Shown piece by piece: positions 1 through 5,821 of a stretch of DNA of 5,953 nt. The notes beneath the pieces are model-generated. The model was given only the letters and a program-made list of their open reading frames with translations. It did not search any database and was not told the origin of the DNA. The position numbers and the translations under genes were made by a program. The DNA is from Methylomicrobium sp. Lineage in GTDB: Bacteria > Pseudomonadota > Gammaproteobacteria > Methylococcales > Methylomonadaceae. The stretch lies in assembly GCA_007135635.1 (NCBI GenBank), contig SLIO01000347.1, positions 1-5,953 on the forward strand, in the 5' to 3' direction. Numbering within the stretch: the stretch's first letter is position 1; each line of letters starts with the position of its first letter.

Positions 1-9
1 CTCGGCAAC

Positions 10-254
10 TGCTCCTGCGTTGCCCTACCTCCTGCATCCATGCAGTCGTCGGCAATGGCTGAGTTACATGGATGTAATGAATGCAGAAAATGCAGGAGCA
101 TTTTTCTGCCCTGCATCGCCTTCGCCTAAAGCGCCTACTGTTGGTGCCCTAATACACGCCATCCATGGCGCTCGCAAAGGCTTTGACAGCAGGGATGCTG
201 GCATAGAGCCTACATGGACGTATTCACGGCGTCCTTTGACAGTCACCCCGGTGC
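10..254. repeat. Cluster of short dyads with CC/GG centres (non-coding repeat element)
   Basis: This stretch has no believable gene but strong local symmetry. Three perfect 14-bp dyads have six-base arms around a two-base centre: CTGCATCCATGCAG at 32-45, TTACATGGATGTAA at 64-77 and CGCCATCCATGGCG at 157-170. A fourth, TACATGGACGTA at 211-222, has one G-T type mismatch, and CACCCCGGTG at 244-253 is a shorter relative. The CAT/ATG core stays constant while the outer bases differ and remain self-complementary. CTTTGACAG occurs at 181-189 and 234-242, a 53-bp offset that equals the distance between the third and fourth dyad centres. TGCTCCTGC at 10-18 is the inverse of GCAGGAGCA at 92-100. The stretch is probably a dispersed intergenic repeat. 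The family is not identified, and its left end may lie outside the window. Confidence 0.6.
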
Positions 255-279
255 CGAATTTTGATCTACGATGAGTAGA

Positions 280-325
280 AAACAAAAAAGGCCGGAAAGA
301 ACGCTCTTTCCGGCCTTTTTTGTTT
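280..325. terminator. Bidirectional rho-independent terminator
   Basis: Perfect inverted repeat with 21-bp arms, 280-300 and 305-325, around a four-base loop (ACGC). The GC-rich core GGCCGGAAAGA pairs with TCTTTCCGGCC. A run of six A on the left and six T on the right gives a U-tract whichever strand is transcribed. It lies 10 bp past the stop codon of the minus-strand gene at 336-662 and would end that transcript. It would also stop plus-strand transcription coming from the repeat region. Confidence 0.92.
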
Positions 326-335
326 AGCTAAGCGT

Positions 336-662
336 CTATACTCTTTGCGATTCTGCTAACGCATTGAACGCATCGATTTTAGCTTTGCCGGTATTGACCA
401 ATTCAACTCCGGTATCGATGATCATTTTGACAAGCCCTGGAATTCGATAGACTCTCAACCCTAAATAAGCCACTATCGGAATCGCAATAAAAGCGGCAAT
501 TAATCCGTTCAAACCGAACAAGGTCATCAACTTAATCAATAACACGGCTGCATCCAACGGCAATAAAACCATTGCGCCGAAATAAATCAATACCATGAAT
601 GTAAACAGAACAAATACGACGAACTGAAGAAGCCTAACTAATGCGACGTTGATATTTTTCAT
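336..662 (-). CDS. Small two-helix membrane protein of unknown function
   Basis: The product is 108 residues and I do not recognise a family. Two hydrophobic segments, about residues 11-34 and 48-69, predict an inner-membrane hairpin. A short basic stretch with the motif LGLRVYRIPG follows at about 67-76. The C-terminal tail (about 77-108) is polar and partly amphipathic and is probably cytoplasmic. There is no signal peptide, catalytic motif or cysteine. The gene ends at TAG just before a strong terminator. Upstream of the ATG only a weak GGGA lies about 14 bases away, so the start is not firmly fixed. A TATAAT hexamer on the minus strand at 761-756 could be a -10 box but lacks a convincing -35 partner. 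The length, composition and terminator support a real gene. Confidence 0.75.
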   Translation of the reverse strand: MKNINVALVRLLQFVVFVLFTFMVLIYFGAMVLLPLDAAVLLIKLMTLFGLNGLIAAFIAIPIVAYLGLRVYRIPGLVKMIIDTGVELVNTGKAKIDAFNALAESQRV

Positions 663-728
663 TGTAATTTTAAATTCCCGACAAAACTAAGAAGCCTCGA
701 AGACCGATTATCCGGCCCTTTGATCGTA

Positions 729-744
729 AAAAGGCAAGCCTTTT
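729..744 (-). terminator. Possible weak terminator after the rhomboid gene
   Basis: On the minus strand AAAAGG pairs with CCTTTT around a CTTG tetraloop, and the T-run extends to five T. It lies about 43 bp downstream of the rhomboid stop codon, which suits a terminator for that operon. The stem is only six base pairs and AT-rich, and the T-run is part of the stem, so termination may be inefficient. Confidence 0.4.
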
Positions 745-786
745 AAAAGCGTCTTATTATACAGAAAAGGAATGTAATTTCATTCT

Positions 787-1488
787 TTATTGCGGAGGCT
801 CCCCCGTGTCAGAATCGTTGCGCAGAAAAAAACGATATAAAATAGACCCTGCGATAAATCCTCCTAAATGCGCCCACCAAGCCACATCAACTGTCACATC
901 ATCAAACATCACCGAAGTCGTGGCTTTTTGCAGTTGGATAATGATCCAAAACCCCAGAAAGGCTATCGCCGGCACATGAAATACCAATGGAAAAAATATG
1001 ATAGGTATAAAAACAATGACGCGCTCAAAAGGATACAGAAAAAAATAAGCACCCAATACTCCGGCAATCGCCCCCGATGCGCCAACGACCGGTATCGTTA
1101 AATAGGGGTCGAAATAAAACTGCAAGGCTTGAGCCGATAATCCGCAAACCACATAAAATATCAAAAAACGTCCCCTGCCCATCAGGTCTTCGACATTATC
1201 GGCAAAAATCCACATGAACAACATGTTAGTAAGTAAATGCAACCAACCTCCATGCAAAAAAAGACTGGTCAAAAACGATAAATAATAATCGGGCGGCAAA
1301 CCGAAATGAGCAGCCCAAGCAGGGCTTGAATATCGCAACGGCACCATGCCAAACAAATAAGTCAAACGGTATTTCGATTGATCGGGAATGATTTCCATCA
1401 CGATAAAAATAATGATGCATAAAACCATTAAACTCCAGGAAACAATCGGCCTTGAATAACACGGCGCGGTATCTCTAATTGGGATCAT
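787..1488 (-). CDS. Rhomboid-family intramembrane serine protease
   Basis: The 233-residue polytopic inner-membrane protein should cleave transmembrane substrates inside the bilayer. The rhomboid signatures are all present. HGGWLHLLTN at 79-88 supplies the conserved His84 and Asn88 of the oxyanion region. GASG at 136-139 carries the catalytic Ser138, and AHLGGF at 206-211 carries the catalytic His207. About six transmembrane segments are predicted: near 17-35, 66-95, 106-122, 134-154, 156-184 and 202-221. The N-terminus is short, without the cytoplasmic domain of E. coli GlpG, so this is a minimal bacterial rhomboid of usual size. The ATG lies inside the 3' end of the upstream membrane-protein gene (14-bp overlap). 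A GGAAAG sequence just before it can serve as ribosome binding site. The overlap implies co-transcription and probably translational coupling. The substrate cannot be inferred. Confidence 0.93.
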   Translation of the reverse strand: MIPIRDTAPCYSRPIVSWSLMVLCIIIFIVMEIIPDQSKYRLTYLFGMVPLRYSSPAWAAHFGLPPDYYLSFLTSLFLHGGWLHLLTNMLFMWIFADNVEDLMGRGRFLIFYVVCGLSAQALQFYFDPYLTIPVVGASGAIAGVLGAYFFLYPFERVIVFIPIIFFPLVFHVPAIAFLGFWIIIQLQKATTSVMFDDVTVDVAWWAHLGGFIAGSILYRFFLRNDSDTGEPPQ

Positions 1489-2371
1489 GATCTTTCCGTT
1501 TGTAGACAGCCTTTCTAAAATTCAAAAAAATATCGGCCATACCGAGAAAGGCCATGCCGACGATCGCATATTGAGGCATAACAAACAATAACAAATACGG
1601 CGGCAGCAAATAATTTTTACTACGCTCGGAAACATCAACCGTGCAATGCAAGACTGCCATCCCATGGAAGAAAAATGGCATCGTGAAAACCAGTAACAAA
1701 TCATATAAGACGGCTTCACTAAACAGTGCTGTCACAATCAGTAGCACACCCAAAACGCCCAATGCATAAATGGGGTACCTGACTCGATAAAATTCCTCGG
1801 CGAATCCTCCCGGCTTGAATAAAGTCGCCTGCATCCAACGCCCAATCAACAACGACGAAGCTACTGCGAAACCGAACATCATCGCCACCAATCCATTCAT
1901 CAAACGTAAAGTTCCGTCGGCCTCGAAGCCCTGATAAGTAGCACCTTTAACGCCTTCAACAGCTTCCTCTAACCAATTGGCCCACCATTGAGCGGCATCA
2001 CCCGACACCACTTGTATCGAAACCGCTAAAATAGCTGCAAACACCGCCGCGACCATTATCGCCAAACTTTGCGATTGGGTAACACGCAATACTTTCGCCG
2101 AAGCCGCCAACGGCACCAACAAAAACAAAACTACGGGTGTATCGAGGCCCGGCCTACTTTCGACAAAAAGACTGCTGACATAAACCACCAAAGCCGTACC
2201 GATCAAAACAATCAGCCAATAGCTATCCGAACGCGACAATACGCATAATGCGATGATGCCGCAACAAAACAGCGCCAACGGCAAAACAAATTGGGATAAA
2301 GCGCCCAATATACAAGCAGCGACCAAGGCCTGATACGGTCCCTGCATCACAAAATTCGCTAAAGCCCTCAT
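1475..2371 (-). CDS. Polytopic membrane protein, DUF2232-like
   Basis: The 298-residue hydrophobic protein has about eight predicted transmembrane segments: near 12-28, 29-45, 52-70, 77-92, 103-121, 158-176, 200-219 and 221-243, plus a hydrophobic stretch at 256-285. A soluble loop at about 122-155 is rich in Trp and Glu. The N-terminus (MRALANFVMQG) and the block GRWMQATLFKPGGFAEEF at 177-194 resemble the gammaproteobacterial membrane protein often found between rpsR and rplI. That link is from memory, not from an alignment. Its molecular function is unknown. The tail is basic and charged (KRKDHDPN). The start is well supported by AAGGAGG on the minus strand at 2388-2382, ten bases before the ATG. 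The gene overlaps the rhomboid gene by 14 bp, suggesting the two membrane proteins are made together. Confidence 0.85.
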   Translation of the reverse strand: MRALANFVMQGPYQALVAACILGALSQFVLPLALFCCGIIALCVLSRSDSYWLIVLIGTALVVYVSSLFVESRPGLDTPVVLFLLVPLAASAKVLRVTQSQSLAIMVAAVFAAILAVSIQVVSGDAAQWWANWLEEAVEGVKGATYQGFEADGTLRLMNGLVAMMFGFAVASSLLIGRWMQATLFKPGGFAEEFYRVRYPIYALGVLGVLLIVTALFSEAVLYDLLLVFTMPFFFHGMAVLHCTVDVSERSKNYLLPPYLLLFVMPQYAIVGMAFLGMADIFLNFRKAVYKRKDHDPN

Positions 2372-2381
2372 AAATACCCAT

Positions 2382-2388
2382 CCTCCTT
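2382..2388 (-). promoter_or_regulatory. Strong ribosome binding site for the DUF2232-like gene
   Basis: The minus strand reads AAGGAGG, a near-perfect anti-16S match, ten bases before the ATG at 2371. Another ATG directly abuts it but is too close and out of frame, so it does not compete. This fixes the start at 2371. Confidence 0.8.
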
Positions 2389-2410
2389 AAAACCCAATCT
2401 TAAAGATAAA

Positions 2411-2444
2411 GCCGGTATATTGAATTTGAAATTCCATACCCGGC
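2411..2444. repeat. Imperfect 34-bp dyad in the divergent control region
   Basis: The outer arms GCCGGTAT (2411-2418) and ATACCCGGC (2436-2444) pair with one bulged base. The centre holds a perfect inner dyad, GAATTT-G-AAATTC (2422-2434). It lies 40 bp upstream of the minus-strand start at 2371, so it could be a leader hairpin of that transcript or an operator. No T-run follows on either strand, which argues against a simple terminator. Confidence 0.5.
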
Positions 2445-2451
2445 GACTTTG

Positions 2452-2476
2452 CTGCTTAGCATATCAGCATGCTGAG
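2452..2476. repeat. Stem-loop and CTG-N10-CAG motif in the divergent region
   Basis: CTTAGCAT (2455-2462) can pair with ATGCTGAG (2469-2476) with one G-U pair around a six-base loop. The perfect palindrome CAGCATGCTG (2465-2474) overlaps it. CTG at 2452-2454 and CAG at 2465-2467 are ten bases apart, as in LexA boxes, but the interior is not the usual alternating TA. It may be a protein-binding site between the two divergent genes; the regulator is unknown. Confidence 0.3.
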
Positions 2477-2638
2477 AAAGATAAAATCAATGACGCTTCA
2501 TTCAGATCTTAACGACACTTATAACTTTTATTCGAAGTTGCTTATATTTTAAACAAAACGTAACATTGCCGGAGTTATCTTTACGGCGCTTCTGTTAAAT
2601 CGGAAAATTGCCGGCTCAGCCCACTCATTCAAGGCTTT

Positions 2639-3949
2639 ATGGAAACACAACCGGAACCAACGTCCTCTTTAACGTTCAGCCAATTCGAGCTTGATTCACG
2701 CATCAAACAAGCCACGCGAGCTATGGGGTTCGATCACCCAACCGAAGTACAGGCTGCCGTCATACCTCTGGCCAACGAATCCAAAGATCTTTGGGTTTGC
2801 GCAAAAACCGGGAGCGGCAAAACTGCGGCCTTTCTGATACCCGCCTTGCAGCACCTACTGCAAAACTGCCCCGAGGACAGCGCGGCAAAAGTCTTGATAC
2901 TAGCGCCGACACGGGAACTAGCCAAACAGACACATAAACAATGTCGACAACTGGCTGAATTCACCCCGATCAAATCCGGCTTGATTATCGGCGGCGAAGA
3001 CTTCAAGAAGCAATCCGCTTTATTTGCTAAAAGCACCGCCATCATCATCGCAACACCAGGTCGCCTAATCGAAGTCATCGAGGAGGGTTCCGCCGATTTC
3101 AGCCGACTCGACCTACTCATTCTCGACGAAGCCGACCGTATGCTCGACATGGGCTTCAAAAACGATTTACTGAAAATCGCAAGCGTTTGCAACCCGGAAC
3201 GCCAAACTCTGTTATTTTCCGCGACTCTCAACCCGACGATCAAAGGCATTGCCCTCAAGCTTCTTAAAGAGCCGGAAAAAGTCTATCTCGATGGCATACA
3301 AGCAGAACACGAAGACATCGAACAGCAAATGCTGCTGGCCGACGATTTCGAACATAAGAAAAAATTATTGATCTGGCTACTGAGCCACGAAAATTACGAG
3401 AAAGCCTTGGTCTTTACCAACACCAAAATCCATACCGATCAGTTGCGTGGCCCATTGAGAGGGCAAAAACTGCGCGTGGGCTCATTGCATGGCGACATGG
3501 ATCAAAGCGAACGCAATAAAACCATGGGTTTTTTCCGAGATGGAACCATCGACATTTTGGTCGCAACCGATGTTGCCGCGCGCGGTCTGGATATCGAAGG
3601 TGTGGACCTGGTCATTAATTTCGACCTAGCCCGTAACGGCAATGACTATCTGCACAGAATCGGCCGTACCGGCCGAGCCGGCCGACCGGGACTCGCAATC
3701 GCATTGATCAACTCTACCGAATGGAACGTTTTGGCGGGTATCGAACGTTATCTACAACAGCGATTGATCCGACGCACGATCAAGGAATTGGAAGGCCGCT
3801 ATAAAGGTCCCAAAAAGCTCAAAGCCTCAGGAAAGGCGGCCAGTAGTAAAAACAAAAAAGCGGAACCGAAAAAGAAAGAGTCCAAAAGCAAAAATCGTCA
3901 TCGTGACCGGAAAAACATCGGCAAAAGACGCAAGCCAAACGAACTATAA
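2639..3949 (+). CDS. srmB: SrmB-type DEAD-box ATP-dependent RNA helicase
   Basis: The 436-residue protein uses ATP to unwind or remodel short RNA duplexes. All helicase motifs are intact: Q-motif with Pro34, Thr35 and Gln38; motif I AKTGSGKT at 55-62; PTREL at 90-94; TPGR at 139-142; DEAD at 163-166; SAT at 194-196; LVFTNTK at 257-263; ATDVAARGLD at 309-318; and HRIGRTGR at 339-346. The two RecA-like domains span roughly 12-215 and 225-375. The Lys/Arg-rich tail from about 385 probably binds RNA. The tail end RHRDRKNIGKRRKP (420-433) closely matches the end of E. coli SrmB as I recall it, and length is similar (444 there). This favours SrmB over RhlE, RhlB or CsdA. In E. coli SrmB helps early 50S subunit assembly; that role is inferred here. 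Only a weak AAGG lies four bases before the ATG. The gene converges with the ferredoxin gene. Confidence 0.92.
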   Translation: METQPEPTSSLTFSQFELDSRIKQATRAMGFDHPTEVQAAVIPLANESKDLWVCAKTGSGKTAAFLIPALQHLLQNCPEDSAAKVLILAPTRELAKQTHKQCRQLAEFTPIKSGLIIGGEDFKKQSALFAKSTAIIIATPGRLIEVIEEGSADFSRLDLLILDEADRMLDMGFKNDLLKIASVCNPERQTLLFSATLNPTIKGIALKLLKEPEKVYLDGIQAEHEDIEQQMLLADDFEHKKKLLIWLLSHENYEKALVFTNTKIHTDQLRGPLRGQKLRVGSLHGDMDQSERNKTMGFFRDGTIDILVATDVAARGLDIEGVDLVINFDLARNGNDYLHRIGRTGRAGRPGLAIALINSTEWNVLAGIERYLQQRLIRRTIKELEGRYKGPKKLKASGKAASSKNKKAEPKKKESKSKNRHRDRKNIGKRRKPNEL

Positions 3950-3963
3950 AAGCACGGTTAATC

Positions 3964-4272
3964 TCAGACTTTCAAGCGATCGACAACTCGTCCACTCTGT
4001 AAATGCTCCTTGATAATCTCATCGATATCGGCTTGATTGTCATAACGATACCAAACGGCATCGGGGTAGACGACCATTACAGGCCCTTCCTTGCATCGAT
4101 CCAGACAACCGGCATTGTTAATGCGACATTTGCCGGGCCCGCTCATTTTGAGCTTTTTCAATTGCGCTTTCGCATAATCTCGAAAACACTGCGCTTCATG
4201 ATCCTGGCAGCAGGCCGTTCCATTCTCGCGCTGATTCGTACAGAAAAAAATATGGTGCTTATAGTAACTCAT
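3964..4272 (-). CDS. Thioredoxin-fold [2Fe-2S] ferredoxin
   Basis: The 102-residue soluble electron carrier belongs to the thioredoxin-like [2Fe-2S] ferredoxin family (Aquifex Fd4 type), not the plant or adrenodoxin type. The probable cluster ligands are Cys11 and Cys22 in the N-terminal FFCTNQRENGTACC block, and Cys56 and Cys60 in GCLDRCKEGP. This arrangement matches the family. INNAGCLDRC and the following GPVMVVYPDAVWY (63-75) are typical of the bacterial 'ferredoxin-like' group. Cys21, Cys29 and Cys49 are extra and not needed for the cluster. Redox partners are unknown. No good Shine-Dalgarno sequence precedes the ATG; the leader is AT-rich with TAAAATTTC twice in tandem (4283-4301). It follows rpiA on the same strand after 145 bp containing a REP-like element, so it may have its own promoter. 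It ends 14 bp from the srmB stop, with no terminator visible between them. Confidence 0.92.
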   Translation of the reverse strand: MSYYKHHIFFCTNQRENGTACCQDHEAQCFRDYAKAQLKKLKMSGPGKCRINNAGCLDRCKEGPVMVVYPDAVWYRYDNQADIDEIIKEHLQSGRVVDRLKV

Positions 4273-4309
4273 CGCAGTATTTTAAAATTTCGTAAAATTT
4301 CTATTTCTA

Positions 4310-4390
4310 GTTCTCACGGCCCTCAGTGGGAACCTATACCTTGGCTGTCGAGGCAAGATCAGTATGCATTCCCACGCTGGAGCGGGGGAA
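4310..4390. repeat. REP-like pair of hairpins between rpiA and the ferredoxin gene
   Basis: Two stem-loops of the same TTCCCAC/GTGGGAA type lie 35 bp apart. In the first, GTTCTCAC (4310-4317) pairs with GTGGGAAC (4326-4333) with one wobble. In the second, TTCCCACGCT (4369-4378) pairs with AGCGGGGGAA (4381-4390) with one mismatch. The second resembles the dispersed repeat built on TTCCCACGCTC-type palindromes that I recall from several bacterial genomes. Both stems have substitutions, so this seems a slightly decayed copy. In the rpiA-ferredoxin transcript it could affect 3' end stability or attenuate read-through. Confidence 0.65.
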
Positions 4391-4417
4391 ACGAGGAATA
4401 TTCGGCAAATAATTACT

Positions 4418-5164
4418 TCAATCGCCATCTGCAGAGCCATCATCGACAAAATCCTGGCTATCGATTTCTTGCGAATCGAGCTTAGTTTCGGGACCCAGTA
4501 CTTGAATGGCGCCATCAGTGCCGATCAACACAGAACTTGCCAATCTACGAAATACCCCATGCTCGACAACGCCGGGCATAGCGTTGAGCGCTTCGTCGAG
4601 CTTAACGATATTAATTGTGGCATCGAAAGTGGTATCAAGTACCAAGCTGCCGTGAGATGTCACCACCAAGCCGTCATCGTTTGCAGTCCGTCTTAATGTC
4701 GGTCTGCCGCCCAGTTTTTCCAAACTGTCTTTAACCATTCGCCAGGCAAACGGCATTACCTCGACTGGGACGGGAAATCGCTCGCCAATACGACCGACCA
4801 ACTTGCTTTTATCGATTAGAACGACGAATTGGTCGGCTGCCTTCGCTAAAAGTTTTTCTCGCACTAGATCGTAACCCCGGCCTTTGAGCAGCGTTTTATC
4901 GAGGGTGACTTCATCGGCGCCGTCGACATAAAGATCGATTCGATCGGTTTGCTCGATCGACTGTAAGGGTAATCCCAATTCACGAGCCTTTATCGCGCTA
5001 ACAACCGAACTTGCAATCACGATCACTTTTAAGTCTTCATTTTTATGGAGGCGAGACAACTCCCGAATAAAACAATCGGCTGTAGAGCCGGTCCCGAGTC
5101 CGACACGCATTCCGTCTTTAACCAACTTTGCGGCATGGATTGCCACCAATTCTTTATCATTCAT
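4418..5164 (-). CDS. rpiA: Ribose-5-phosphate isomerase A
   Basis: The enzyme interconverts ribose 5-phosphate and ribulose 5-phosphate in the cytoplasm. It serves the pentose phosphate pathway and, if the host is a methanotroph, regeneration of ribulose monophosphate for formaldehyde fixation (inference). The phosphate-binding loop GLGTGSTA lies at 22-29, DLYVDGADEV at 77-86, and catalytic-site residues Asp81, Asp84, Lys94 and Glu103 fall at the same numbers as in E. coli. FPVPVEV (130-136), GGRP (152-155) and GVVEHGVF (198-205) are further family marks. The usual KGGG(G/A)A after the lysine reads KGRGYD here. At 248 residues it is longer than E. coli RpiA (219), mainly through an acidic, apparently disordered tail from about 225. 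GGGAG five bases before the ATG supports the start. The gene follows yqaA by 67 bp and may be co-transcribed. Confidence 0.94.
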   Translation of the reverse strand: MNDKELVAIHAAKLVKDGMRVGLGTGSTADCFIRELSRLHKNEDLKVIVIASSVVSAIKARELGLPLQSIEQTDRIDLYVDGADEVTLDKTLLKGRGYDLVREKLLAKAADQFVVLIDKSKLVGRIGERFPVPVEVMPFAWRMVKDSLEKLGGRPTLRRTANDDGLVVTSHGSLVLDTTFDATINIVKLDEALNAMPGVVEHGVFRRLASSVLIGTDGAIQVLGPETKLDSQEIDSQDFVDDGSADGD

Positions 5165-5231
5165 TGCGACTCCCGGAAATAGACCTTTCGTAAATCAAGT
5201 TTCGATATTAGCTAAAGAGTGATTAAAAAAA

Positions 5232-5819
5232 TTATTGCCCGCCCCCCATAAAATTATAAGCCACTCCTCCGACGACAACCACCCCAACCACGACCCAACC
5301 CAAGCGATCCATGTATTCGCGCAATCTGGCTTCGAGTTTTTCGCCGCCCGCCGCAATCAGTAACGACACCAGAAAAAAACGAGCGCCACGACCGACCGTC
5401 GATGCCAGCACAAATGGTAAAAAAACCATACTCATCACGCCGGCGGCTATCGTGAATACTTTATAAGGTATCGGTGAAAAGCCGGCAACCAACACCGCCC
5501 AAAAACCCCAATCGACAAACCACTGCCGAGCCAGCAAGAAACCGTCCCAATAATGTGAGGATTTTAACCAAGGTTCAAGTTGGTCAAACATAAAAAAACC
5601 GATCGCATACCCCAAGATACCACCCAATACCGAGAATACCGTTGTCCATAGCGCAAATTGGAAAGCTTGTTGGGGACGACCGAGTGCCATCGGCGCCAGC
5701 ATAACATCGGGTGGGATCGGAAAAAAAGATGATTCGGCAAAACTCAAAGCGCAAAGATACTTTAAAGCATGCCGATGTCGAGACCATGATAGAGCCTTAT
5801 CGTAAAGGGCTTGAAACAT
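5232..5819 (-). CDS. YqaA/DedA-family membrane protein (VTT/SNARE-associated domain)
   Basis: The 195-residue inner-membrane protein resembles the YqaA branch of the DedA superfamily, whose better-known members act in lipid-carrier flipping and membrane homeostasis. The role of YqaA itself is not established. Family-like features are FAESSFFPIPPDVMLAP (27-43, with Glu29 and Asp38 in a re-entrant region), the glycine-rich segment GGILGYAIG (66-74), GFSPIPYKVFTIAAG (113-127) and GRGARFF (143-149, with Arg144 and Arg147). Hydrophobic segments lie near 20-45, 53-76, 104-129, 131-157 and 173-190. Length is usual for the branch. The ATG is only two bases past the pcm stop, and its AGGGA ribosome binding site lies inside the end of pcm, so the genes should be co-transcribed. 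I recall the same pcm-yqaA order from other gammaproteobacteria, where nlpD often follows; here rpiA does. Confidence 0.88.
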   Translation of the reverse strand: MFQALYDKALSWSRHRHALKYLCALSFAESSFFPIPPDVMLAPMALGRPQQAFQFALWTTVFSVLGGILGYAIGFFMFDQLEPWLKSSHYWDGFLLARQWFVDWGFWAVLVAGFSPIPYKVFTIAAGVMSMVFLPFVLASTVGRGARFFLVSLLIAAGGEKLEARLREYMDRLGWVVVGVVVVGGVAYNFMGGGQ

Positions 5820-5821
5820 GT

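Noticed and set aside
20..285. Open frames on both strands (84 and 73 codons) in the left repeat region
   Set aside because: They lie entirely in the palindromic repeat, overlap each other antisense, lack convincing ribosome binding sites and show no protein-like domain composition. They are best read as chance frames in a non-coding repeat.
868..1101. 77-codon plus-strand frame opposite the rhomboid gene
   Set aside because: It lies wholly inside a clearly identified protease gene on the other strand and gives a low-complexity basic product without a family motif.
2452..2467. LexA (SOS) box reading of CTG-N10-CAG
   Set aside because: Only the two trinucleotide half-sites match; the interior is not the alternating TA pattern and neither neighbour is a typical SOS gene. 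It is kept only as an unassigned dyad.
2734..3258. 174-codon minus-strand frame opposite srmB
   Set aside because: It is antisense to the intact helicase core domains; its Ser/Arg-rich composition reflects the complement of the helicase codons.
4282..4515. 77-codon minus-strand frame between the ferredoxin gene and rpiA
   Set aside because: It covers the REP-like hairpins and the end of rpiA in another frame, with no independent support as a gene.
4003..4696. Plus-strand frames of 160 and 110 codons across the ferredoxin, repeat and rpiA region
   Set aside because: Both run antisense through well-supported genes and through the hairpin repeat, and neither shows a recognisable domain or ribosome binding site.
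5165..5231. Promoter for rpiA in the 67-bp gap after yqaA
   Set aside because: TAATAT-like hexamers are present on the minus strand but no -35 element lies at a proper distance, so no promoter is called. A T-run just after the yqaA stop has no hairpin before it, so no terminator is called either.
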